Source: an uncultured Verrucomicrobiales bacterium
Lineage (GTDB): Bacteria > Verrucomicrobiota > Verrucomicrobiia > Verrucomicrobiales > Akkermansiaceae
Direction: 5' to 3'
NCBI GenBank assembly: GCA_937916135.1
Contig: CALFTQ010000047.1
Coordinates: 1-24,618, forward strand
DNA length: 24,618 nucleotides
Shown here in pieces: positions 1 to 6,421 of this stretch (the first letter of the stretch is position 1; every line of letters begins with the position of its first letter). The translations under genes and the position numbers were made by a program. Under the pieces are notes generated by a model. It was not told where the DNA came from and made no database searches. It was given only the letters and a program-made list of their open reading frames with translations.

Positions 1-5
1 CGAAA

Positions 6-47
6 GCGGCACTACGTGCCGCATGGCTCTGGCGCACGCGCCAGAGC
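6..47. repeat. Two adjacent perfect hairpins (REP-like)
   Basis: The first hairpin (6-22) has a 7-bp stem, GCGGCAC/GTGCCGC, around the loop TAC. The second (26-47) has a 10-bp stem, GCTCTGGCGC/GCGCCAGAGC, around a 2-nt spacer. Only three bases separate them. No T-tract follows, so they do not look like an ordinary intrinsic terminator. They lie directly before the dispersed element at 49-107, much as the large palindrome at 18486-18554 lies before its second copy. The window begins just upstream, so the array may be longer. Confidence 0.7.
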
Positions 48-48
48 T

Positions 49-107
49 AAATTCCCATTTATCGCGCTGAAGAGGGGAGGCTTCTTCCAAAATCTTCGGG
101 ACACATG
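49..107 (+). repeat. Dispersed leader element, copy 1
   Basis: This 59-bp stretch starts with AAATTCCCATTTATCGCG and ends with GGGACACATG. It matches 18568-18622 apart from a 4-nt indel and one C/T substitution. Its core, which reads TTCCAAAATCTTCGGGA here, is an imperfect dyad around ATC. It ends 35 nt before the proposed -35 box of pdhA and points in the same direction as that gene. It could be an operator, an upstream activation site, or a dispersed repeat. Confidence 0.8.
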
Positions 108-142
108 CATGTGAATTTTCGGGCGTGCGAATTCGTTTCCGC

Positions 143-171
143 TTGCAATGAATTGCAACACGCGCTAAAAT
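143..171 (+). promoter_or_regulatory. Proposed promoter of pdhA
   Basis: TTGCAA (143-148) and TAAAAT (166-171) are separated by exactly 17 nt. The -10 box overlaps the ATG at 170, so a transcript from here would begin near 178 and could not carry that start codon. This favours the next in-frame ATG at 194. It is a consensus match by eye only. Confidence 0.4.
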
Positions 172-193
172 GGGCAACGTGAACGGAATCGAC

Positions 194-1162
194 ATGCAGG
201 AAGCGGGCCGGCGGGCCTACCGTGCCATGGTGATGGCGCGGGCCTTTGATACCAAGATTTCCGCGCTCTACAAGGCCGGCAAGATATTCGGCGGCGTGTT
301 TCTGGGGCGCGGGCACGAGGCAGTGGCCGCCTGCGAGGCTGTGTTCCTGACGCGCGGGGAGGATGTGTACAACCCCTTCATCCGCGAGCAGGCGGGGCGC
401 TGCGCCTGGGGAGACAGCGTGCTTGAAAGCGCACGTTCCTACCTGGGCAGCATCGAGGGCCGCATGCACGGGCGCGACAGCAACGTGCACTGGGGCTTCC
501 CGGAGCTCGGCAACCCCGCCCCCATCTCCCACCTGGGGGCCATGGTCTCCGTGGTGGCGGGCATGATGCTGGCCAAGCGATTCAAGGGTGAGACCGGGCG
601 AGTGGGCGTGGCCTGCATCGGCGATGGCACCACCTCCGTGGGCGCCACACACGAAGCGGTGAACCTCATTGCCGTGGAGAAGCTGCCCGTGGTCATCGTG
701 GTGACCAATAACCAGTTTGCCTACTCTACCCCCAACAGCCAGGAGTTCGCCGCCGACCTCATGGACCGCGGACGCGGCTACGGGCTCGCATGCCACGAAT
801 GCGACGGCACTGATTTCATGGCCACCCTGGCCACCATGCAGCGAGCCATTTCCGCCGCGCGAGCCGGGGAAGGCCCGCAGTGGGTAGTGGCCAATACCCT
901 GCGCATGTGCGGCCACGGCGAGCACGATGATGCCGCCTACATCCCCGAGGAAGTGAAAGCCGCCTATGCAGATAAGGAACCGCTGGCCGTGGCCCGCCGC
1001 CAGATGCTGGAGGCCGGCTGGATAACGGAAGCGGAAGCCGCCGCCTGGGATGACGAATGCCGCGACGAAGTGCAGCGGCTGGTGGCCCAGGCCCAGCGTG
1101 AGAAAACCCCGAACCCCGCAGACGAGGACTGGTGTGCCACCTCGTGGAACCCCGAATATTGA
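194..1162 (+). CDS. pdhA: Pyruvate dehydrogenase E1 component, alpha subunit
   Basis: This is the thiamine-diphosphate-dependent alpha subunit of a 2-oxoacid dehydrogenase E1; with the beta subunit next door it decarboxylates pyruvate and reductively acetylates the E2 lipoyl group. Numbering from the ATG at 194 (322 residues), the ThDP/Mg motif GDG is at 143-145 with its NN partner at 172-173, and the phosphorylation-loop-like segment R-x-x-G-H-x-x-x-D-D is at about 237-246. An in-frame ATG at 170 would add eight residues, but it lies inside the proposed -10 box and those residues precede the usual family start. No Shine-Dalgarno sequence is visible. The stop is 12 nt before pdhB. The family also includes acetoin and branched-chain 2-oxoacid dehydrogenase subunits, so the substrate is inferred from the operon. 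Confidence 0.9.
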   Translation: MQEAGRRAYRAMVMARAFDTKISALYKAGKIFGGVFLGRGHEAVAACEAVFLTRGEDVYNPFIREQAGRCAWGDSVLESARSYLGSIEGRMHGRDSNVHWGFPELGNPAPISHLGAMVSVVAGMMLAKRFKGETGRVGVACIGDGTTSVGATHEAVNLIAVEKLPVVIVVTNNQFAYSTPNSQEFAADLMDRGRGYGLACHECDGTDFMATLATMQRAISAARAGEGPQWVVANTLRMCGHGEHDDAAYIPEEVKAAYADKEPLAVARRQMLEAGWITEAEAAAWDDECRDEVQRLVAQAQREKTPNPADEDWCATSWNPEY

Positions 1163-1174
1163 TTTTCCCCGACC

Positions 1175-2149
1175 ATGAGCGTAACCTACATCGATGCGAT
1201 ACACCAGGCGCTGGATGAACTCCTGGCGGAAGACCCGGCAGTGTTCCTGCTGGGCGAGGATATCGCCGGCAAGTTCGGCGGTGCTTTCAAGGCCACCAAG
1301 GGACTGGATGCCAAATACCCCGGCCGCGTGATGAACGCCCCCATTGCGGAGGACGCCATTGCCGGCGTGGGCATAGGCGCAGCCCTGGGCGGCATGAAAC
1401 CGATTCTCGAAATGCAGTTTGCGGATTTCGGCACCCTGGCCCTGAACCAGACCGGCAACAACGCCGGCGCCCACTTCTACCGCACCGGCATGCCGGTGAA
1501 CATCACCCTGCGTATGCCCTGCGGCGGCACCCCCGGCGGCGGTCCCTACCACAGCCAGAGCCTGGAAGCCCTCTTTGCGCACTACCCGGGGCTGCATGTA
1601 TTCACCCCCGCCACCGTGGCAGATGCCTACTACATGCTCAAGCAGGCCGTGCAGATTCCCGACCCCGTCGTATTCCTGGAGCACAAATTCCTCTACCGCT
1701 GGTTGAAGGCCGATACCTGGGTGGACCCGAATCCCCTGCCCATCGGCCAGGCCCGCATTGCCCGCCCCGGCCAGCACGCCACAGTGGTGACCTTCTCCGC
1801 CATGGTGCCGGAGGCGCTGCGCGCAGCCGAGGAACTGGCCGCCACCAGCGGCTACGAACTGGAAGTGGTTGATTTACGCAGCGTGAAACCGCTGGATGTG
1901 GAGACCATTCTGGATTCCGTGGCCCGCACCGCCCGCCTGCTGGTGGTGAGCGAAGACTTCCCCTGGGGCGGCGTGGCAGCCGAGGTAGTGGCGCAGGTAA
2001 GCGCCCACGGTTTCCACCTGCTGGATGCCCCGCCCCTGCGGCTCAGCGCACACGACACCCCCATCCCCGCGCACCCGGATTTATGGAAGGCGCACCGCCC
2101 GAGTGCCGCCAGCATTGCGGATGCCGCCCGTTACCTCATTTCCCTCTGA
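1175..2149 (+). CDS. pdhB: Pyruvate dehydrogenase E1 component, beta subunit
   Basis: This is the beta partner of the E1 heterotetramer and supplies the glutamate that activates ThDP and the interface that docks E2. The 324-residue length is normal for the family. Visible features are GED at 27-29, the segment NAPIAEDAIAGVGIGAALGG typical of transketolase-like pyrimidine-binding domains, a glycine-rich RMPCGGTPGGGPYHSQS stretch, and a transketolase C-terminal domain over roughly the last 130 residues. It starts 12 nt after pdhA and ends 18 nt before pdhC, consistent with one transcript. The leader before the ATG is pyrimidine-rich and has no Shine-Dalgarno sequence. Confidence 0.92.
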   Translation: MSVTYIDAIHQALDELLAEDPAVFLLGEDIAGKFGGAFKATKGLDAKYPGRVMNAPIAEDAIAGVGIGAALGGMKPILEMQFADFGTLALNQTGNNAGAHFYRTGMPVNITLRMPCGGTPGGGPYHSQSLEALFAHYPGLHVFTPATVADAYYMLKQAVQIPDPVVFLEHKFLYRWLKADTWVDPNPLPIGQARIARPGQHATVVTFSAMVPEALRAAEELAATSGYELEVVDLRSVKPLDVETILDSVARTARLLVVSEDFPWGGVAAEVVAQVSAHGFHLLDAPPLRLSAHDTPIPAHPDLWKAHRPSAASIADAARYLISL

Positions 2150-2167
2150 TACCTTTTTTCCCAAGCC

Positions 2168-3424
2168 ATGCCACAAGTTCCCATTCTCATGCCCCAGCTG
2201 GGCGAATCCATAGCCGAAGCCACCATCATGCAGCTGCTGGTGAAACCCGGCGACACCGTGCAGGCCGACCAGGAGGTATTCGAGGTCGAGACAAACAAGG
2301 CGGTCATGGGCGTGACCACCGTGTGCGGCGGTACCATCGTCTCGCTGGATGTGAGCGCAGGCGAAACCGTGCCCGTAGGCGCCATCATGGGTATCATCGA
2401 AGCCACGGAGGAGGAGATTGAACGCTCCGGCGCCACCCCGCTGGGCGAAGGCGCCGCCCCTGCCCCGGTGGAAGCCCCCGCCGCCGAAAAAAACGCCGCC
2501 CAGGACGGCGCCCACTTCCGCACCGAAGGCGAGTTCCGCGAAGGGGTGCCCGGTGGTGGCCGCCGCAAGGCGCTGGGTGAAGGTGGCCGCGGGCTGCCCG
2601 TGCCCATGGGCAAGCGCGGCACCCGCTTCCTCTCCCCGCGCATCCGCGCCCGCATGGATGAGCTCGGCATCACCGAGGCGGATATGGCCTACGTCATCGG
2701 CACCGGCCCGAATGGCCGCATCACCATCGATGACTTCGAAAGCTTCATCAACTATGTGGATGGCTGGCCCTCGCACCAGGCCTCGCCCATGCGCCGCAGC
2801 GTGGCCAGCAGCATGCAGCGCACCTGGCGCCGCCCCATTGCGAGCTGCGGGCGCCCCATCTTCATGGCTCCCATCATCCTGCACCGCAGGAACCACCCGC
2901 GCAAACCAGGCATCACCCTCTATTTCCTGCGTGCCCTGGCTCTGGCCCTGGCCGAGGCTCCGGAATGCGCCGGCTACATGGTGGGTGGCCGCATCCTGAC
3001 CCCGCGCCGCATCGACCTGGGTGTGGCGGTGCAGGTGGCAGATGGCGTGATGGTGCCGGTCATGCGCAACGTGAACGAATACACGCTGGATGAGCTGGTG
3101 GATGAATACAACAAAGTGGTGAAACAAGCCCGCGACCGCCGACTGGACCCTGCCTACCAGGGTGGCGGTATTGCCACGGTTTCGAACTTCGGCGGCTTCG
3201 GGCTCACGGATGCCACCCCCATGCCCCTGCCCAGCGAAAGCCTTATCCTGGGCGTAGGCGCTGTGCAGAAGGTGCCGGTGTGGAGTGATGAGGTGGAGTG
3301 CTTCCTGCCGGTGGAGCAGGCAAAAATTGTAGCCTCCTTCGACCACCGCGTGGTGGACGGTGGCGATATAGGCCGGCTCATGCTGCGCATCGCGCACTAC
3401 CTGGAGCACCCGGAATTCCTGTAA
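2168..3424 (+). CDS. pdhC: Dihydrolipoamide acetyltransferase (E2)
   Basis: This is the E2 core enzyme, which transfers the acetyl group from its lipoyl arm to CoA. The 418 residues read as one lipoyl domain (about 1-80, with lipoyl lysine K44 in ETNKA), an Ala/Pro/Gly-rich linker (about 88-150), a peripheral-subunit-binding domain (about 153-195, LSPRIRARM...GPNGRITIDD), and a catalytic domain (about 205-418) ending in the active-site motif DHRVVDG with H393 and D397. It has one lipoyl domain, not the three of E. coli AceF. It lies 18 nt after pdhB and 15 nt before lpxI. The E3 (dihydrolipoamide dehydrogenase) gene is not in this window. Confidence 0.92.
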   Translation: MPQVPILMPQLGESIAEATIMQLLVKPGDTVQADQEVFEVETNKAVMGVTTVCGGTIVSLDVSAGETVPVGAIMGIIEATEEEIERSGATPLGEGAAPAPVEAPAAEKNAAQDGAHFRTEGEFREGVPGGGRRKALGEGGRGLPVPMGKRGTRFLSPRIRARMDELGITEADMAYVIGTGPNGRITIDDFESFINYVDGWPSHQASPMRRSVASSMQRTWRRPIASCGRPIFMAPIILHRRNHPRKPGITLYFLRALALALAEAPECAGYMVGGRILTPRRIDLGVAVQVADGVMVPVMRNVNEYTLDELVDEYNKVVKQARDRRLDPAYQGGGIATVSNFGGFGLTDATPMPLPSESLILGVGAVQKVPVWSDEVECFLPVEQAKIVASFDHRVVDGGDIGRLMLRIAHYLEHPEFL

Positions 3425-3439
3425 ACGCAGTATTTCCCC

Positions 3440-4600
3440 ATGAGCAGCCACCCCCACAACATGGTACTGGGCGTCATCGCATGCGCGGGCGAGTTCCCCC
3501 GCATGGTAATTCAGGGTGCCCGCCGCGCGGGGGTGCGCGTGGTGGCCGCAGGCATACGCGGAGCGGTGGGCAGGGATATTCCCGGCATGGTGGATGCGTA
3601 CAAAAGCTTCCGCGTGGGCGCCATCGAAGCCCCGGCGCGTTTCTTCCGCGAGCAGGGAGTCACCCATGTGATGCTGGCCGGGCAGATCAAGCCCGCCTGC
3701 ATCTACACCATGTGGCCGGATGCCACTGCCCGCCGGCTGCTCGGCCAGCTGGACCGCCGCAACGCTCACACCATCTTCACCGCAGCGTGCGATTTCATCA
3801 CCTCCCACGGCATGGAGGTCCTCCCCTCCATCACCTTCATGGAGGAGCACCTGCCTGCTCCCGGCCACCTGGCCGGCCCCGCCCCCACCGCCGAACAGCT
3901 GGAGGAAGCCCGCTTCGGCCTGGGCATGGCCCGGGAAATCGCCCGCCTCGATATCGGCCAGAGCATCATTGTACACGGCCGCACCGTGGTCTGCGTGGAG
4001 GCCTACAAAGGCACCAACGAATGCCTGCACGCCGGTGGCCACCGCCCGCACAGCGTGACCCTCTGCAAGGTGACCAAGCCCGGGCATGATATGCGGTTCG
4101 ATGTGCCCTGCATCGGCACCGGCACCATTCACAACGCCATCAAGGCCAATGTGAAGCACATCGTTTTCGAAGCGCACCGCACCATCCTCTTCCAGCGGGA
4201 GGAAGTGGTGCGGCTCTGCAATGCGCACGGAATCACCCTGCATGCCATGGTGGTACCCCTGCCCCCGCAGGAAGGCGCCGACCCCGGCCATATCGCCACC
4301 GATGAAGCCCACGCCGCCGCCATGGCAGCGGAGATAGAAGCGCTGGGCATCGGTCACTGCGCCGTGGTGTGCGATGGCGTGGTCATCGCGGTGGATGATG
4401 CGGATGGCCCGCTGAAATGCATCCGCCGCGCGGGGGCATATATGAAACGGCTGCGCTTTGCGCGGCTCATCAACTGGCTGTGCCGCGTGCTGCTGGGGCG
4501 CCCCGGGGCGCCACCTGCGCCCATGGTGCTAGCCTCCACCCGCCCGCTGAGCGCAGAGGAACAAACTGCCGCCCGCAAAGCGGAGATAATGTGCTTGTAA
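3440..4600 (+). CDS. lpxI: UDP-2,3-diacylglucosamine pyrophosphatase LpxI with C-terminal extension
   Basis: LpxI hydrolyses UDP-2,3-diacylglucosamine to lipid X, the fourth step of lipid A synthesis, in bacteria that lack LpxH. The N-terminal half (about 8-130) has the family pattern LGVIACAGEFP, VMLAGQIKP. The C-terminal domain carries the signature KPGHDMRFDVPCIGTGTI (213-230); D221 is near the position of the Asp225 important in Caulobacter LpxI (inferred correspondence). Family members are usually about 270-285 residues; this one has 386. The extra tail contains residues 292-332, which match residues 160-200 at 13 of 41 positions without gaps, suggesting an internal duplication. It is the fourth gene of the pdh operon by spacing (15 nt). 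No shine-through frameshift is seen. Confidence 0.85.
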   Translation: MSSHPHNMVLGVIACAGEFPRMVIQGARRAGVRVVAAGIRGAVGRDIPGMVDAYKSFRVGAIEAPARFFREQGVTHVMLAGQIKPACIYTMWPDATARRLLGQLDRRNAHTIFTAACDFITSHGMEVLPSITFMEEHLPAPGHLAGPAPTAEQLEEARFGLGMAREIARLDIGQSIIVHGRTVVCVEAYKGTNECLHAGGHRPHSVTLCKVTKPGHDMRFDVPCIGTGTIHNAIKANVKHIVFEAHRTILFQREEVVRLCNAHGITLHAMVVPLPPQEGADPGHIATDEAHAAAMAAEIEALGIGHCAVVCDGVVIAVDDADGPLKCIRRAGAYMKRLRFARLINWLCRVLLGRPGAPPAPMVLASTRPLSAEEQTAARKAEIMCL

Positions 4601-4623
4601 TTGCCCTTTCCATCTGCTAGCAT
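4595..4623 (+). promoter_or_regulatory. Proposed promoter of the RHH gene and mnmA
   Basis: TTGTAA (4595-4600, overlapping the lpxI stop) and TAGCAT (4618-4623) are 17 nt apart. Transcription would begin near 4630, leaving a very short leader before the ATG at 4637. Read-through from the upstream operon is also possible, because no terminator is visible between lpxI and this gene. Confidence 0.35.
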
Positions 4624-4636
4624 AGCCGCGCCAATC

Positions 4637-4831
4637 ATGAAGAGCAAGACCATATCATTCCGCTGCCCGGAGGACGTGCTCCGGGAAATGGAAATCCTCT
4701 GTGAACACAACCGGGTAGATCGCAGTGGATTCATTGTGCAGGCTTTGCAAAGCATGTTTGCCGGGCTGGCCAGGCAGGGTATATGCGAAGAAGATAAGCC
4801 ACTGCCCCCATCCGCCATCAAAGAAAACTAA
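4637..4831 (+). CDS. Small ribbon-helix-helix (CopG/Arc-type) protein
   Basis: This 64-residue protein has the shape of a ribbon-helix-helix DNA-binding domain: a short beta strand (KTISFRCP), a first helix (EDVLREMEILCEHNR) and a second helix starting at DRSGFIVQALQSMF. The tail from about residue 50 is polar and probably disordered. I chose the ATG at 4637. The reading frame is open upstream to a TTG at 4601, but that stretch overlaps the proposed promoter and looks like non-coding DNA. RHH proteins dimerise and bind operators, often as antitoxins, but no toxin-like partner is next to it. mnmA starts 15 nt after its stop, so they are probably cotranscribed. The target is unknown. Confidence 0.7.
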   Translation: MKSKTISFRCPEDVLREMEILCEHNRVDRSGFIVQALQSMFAGLARQGICEEDKPLPPSAIKEN

Positions 4832-4846
4832 CCCGCTCCACCATAC

Positions 4847-5938
4847 ATGGCACGCATCCTGACAGCCCTGAGCGGCGGCGTAGACAGCGCTGCAGCAGCT
4901 GCCCTGCTCGTGGAGCAGGGGCATGAGGTTGTGGCGGCCTACATGAAAAACTGGGTCAATGAGGAAAACATACCCGGCGAGTGCCCCTGGGAGCGCGATA
5001 TCGAGGACGCACTGGGAGTGTGCCGCAAGCTCGGCATCGAGTTCCGCGTGGTGGATCTCATCGAGCAATACCGCCAGCGCATCGTTAATTACCTGATAGA
5101 AGGCTACCGCAATGGTTCCACCCCGAACCCGGATGTGCTCTGCAACCGAGAAATGAAGTTCGGCGTGCTGCTCGATTACGCCCTGGAGCAAGGTTTCACC
5201 GGCGTGGCCACCGGGCACTACGCCCAGCGGCTCGATATGCCCGGCGAGGGCAGCTACATCCTCCGCGGAGCCGATGTGAACAAGGACCAGTCCTACTTCC
5301 TGGCACTCATGCGCCCGGAGCAGGTGGCGCATGCCATCTTCCCCGTGGGCGCTATCACCAAGCCCCAGGTGCGCGAGATTGCCCGCCGCTTCAACCTGCC
5401 CAACGCAGAAAAGAAGGACTCACAGGGTATCTGCTTCATCGGCCAGGTGAAGATGAGCGATTTCCTGCGCCACTACCTGCCGGATAACCCCGGCGACATC
5501 GTGGATCTCAACGGCCGCAAACTGGGCCGGCACGACGGGCTGCACCTCTTCACCATGGGCCAGCGCAAGGGGCACCACGTGGCCTCCCCCCGCGAAGGCG
5601 TGGCCTATGTGGTTGTGGGCAAGGATCTGGAGCGCAACCGCCTCATCCTCGGCTATGAAGGGCAGGAAACCCCGGGACTCTACACCCGCAGCGCCATCGT
5701 CGGCAGCATTTCCAACACCCTGGCCCCCCTGCCCGGCCGCGTCATGGCCCAGCCCCGCTACCGTGCCGCCGCCGTGCCCGCCACCTGCACCCACCTGGGC
5801 GATGGCAAGGTGCAGCTTGATTTCGACACCCCCGTGCGCGCCCTGGCCCTGGGTCAGGTCTGCGCGTTCTACGCTCCGGATGATAAGCGCGGCGAGAAAT
5901 TGCTGGGTGGTGGTTTCTTTGAAGTCCGAACAAAGTGA
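4847..5938 (+). CDS. mnmA: tRNA-specific 2-thiouridylase MnmA
   Basis: MnmA uses ATP and sulfur relayed by a persulfide to make 2-thiouridine at wobble position 34 of Lys, Glu and Gln tRNAs. The 363-residue protein has the PP-loop SGGVDSA (9-15), the catalytic cysteine C99 in NPDVLCN, and the persulfide cysteine C196 in DSQGICFIG, matching C102 and C199 of the E. coli enzyme. KDQSYFL (146-152) and the C-terminal beta-barrel ending in LLGGGFFE are also typical. The last four codons plus the stop (5924-5938) lie inside the 102-bp inverted repeat, so residues VRTK and the TGA are supplied by the repeat. It follows the RHH gene by 15 nt and faces the convergent exonuclease gene. Confidence 0.95.
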   Translation: MARILTALSGGVDSAAAAALLVEQGHEVVAAYMKNWVNEENIPGECPWERDIEDALGVCRKLGIEFRVVDLIEQYRQRIVNYLIEGYRNGSTPNPDVLCNREMKFGVLLDYALEQGFTGVATGHYAQRLDMPGEGSYILRGADVNKDQSYFLALMRPEQVAHAIFPVGAITKPQVREIARRFNLPNAEKKDSQGICFIGQVKMSDFLRHYLPDNPGDIVDLNGRKLGRHDGLHLFTMGQRKGHHVASPREGVAYVVVGKDLERNRLILGYEGQETPGLYTRSAIVGSISNTLAPLPGRVMAQPRYRAAAVPATCTHLGDGKVQLDFDTPVRALALGQVCAFYAPDDKRGEKLLGGGFFEVRTK

Positions 5939-6025
5939 GGATATCGTCTTGCCGCAGGCAAGATATCGTCCGGCGCAAGCCGGATATCGTCCAGCCTCCG
6001 CAGGAGGCTGGATATCGTTTCCTAT
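5924..6025 (+). repeat. Hairpin-array repeat, left inverted copy
   Basis: This 102-bp unit is identical to the reverse complement of 6318-6419 except for one base (A at 5931 here). It contains four copies of ATATCGT (5941-5947, 5963-5969, 5984-5990, 6012-6018) alternating with three different hairpins: 5948-5962 (CTTGCC/GGCAAG, loop GCA), 5970-5983 (CCGGC/GCCGG, loop GCAA) and 5991-6011 (CCAGCCTCC/GGAGGCTGG, loop GCA). The unit starts inside the 3' end of mnmA and would be transcribed at the end of that message. Confidence 0.95.
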
Positions 6026-6317
6026 GAAGTTTTATAGTCGCTGTAGCGAAAATCGGGAAACAAACCACTTCCCCTTAGCCTTTGTAATCGAAACAATCAG
6101 CATGCGCCGGATACTCCCACATTGATACAGTAAAGGAGCAACTGATTCTTCAACACGGTGTGACGCGCTATTGAATTGCAGAAACGCACAATTGCCACAA
6201 CAAACGCGAGACTTTGTTCAGCGAGAGGGTGTGATTTCATCATTCCAGATAGCAGCAAACGGTATTACGGAAGGTAAGTTCATTTCCCTATTCCTGCTTT
6301 GTCTTTTGCATGGTCTG
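6026..6317. other. Non-coding spacer between the inverted repeats
   Basis: This 292-bp stretch is visibly richer in A and T than the flanking genes. I see no convincing protein-coding frame, tRNA, strong terminator or transposase remnant in it. Frames that cross it owe their length to the flanking repeats. A weak TTGATA at 6122 has no good -10 partner. It could be an old intergenic region, the body of a small non-autonomous element, or a small-RNA locus; the sequence alone does not decide. Confidence 0.6.
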
Positions 6318-6419
6318 ATAGGAAACGATATCCAGCCTCCTGCGGAGGCTGGACGATATCCGGCTTGCGCCGGACGATATCTTGCCTGCGGCAAGACGAT
6401 ATCCTCACTTCGTTCGGAC
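6318..6419 (-). repeat. Hairpin-array repeat, right inverted copy
   Basis: This is the reverse complement of 5924-6025 with one mismatch, carrying the same three hairpins and four ATATCGT linkers on the minus strand. It begins two bases beyond the stop codon of the minus-strand exonuclease gene, so it lies at the end of that transcript in the same orientation as the left copy has to mnmA. Together the two copies could pair over 102 bp around a 292-nt loop. Confidence 0.95.
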
Positions 6420-6421
6420 GT

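Noticed and set aside
26..60. Intrinsic terminator of an upstream gene at the left edge
   Set aside because: The stem is strong, but it is followed by TAAATTCCC rather than a T-run, and no upstream gene is visible.
59..4357. Long minus-strand frames opposite the pdh-lpxI operon
   Set aside because: All four genes on the plus strand have intact family motifs; the antisense frames have none.
5941..6018. CRISPR array
   Set aside because: The constant unit is only 7 bp, the intervening parts are themselves palindromes, and no cas gene is present.
6026..6317. Transposase remnant or tRNA in the island between the inverted repeats
   Set aside because: No cloverleaf, T-loop sequence or recognisable transposase peptide could be found in any frame.
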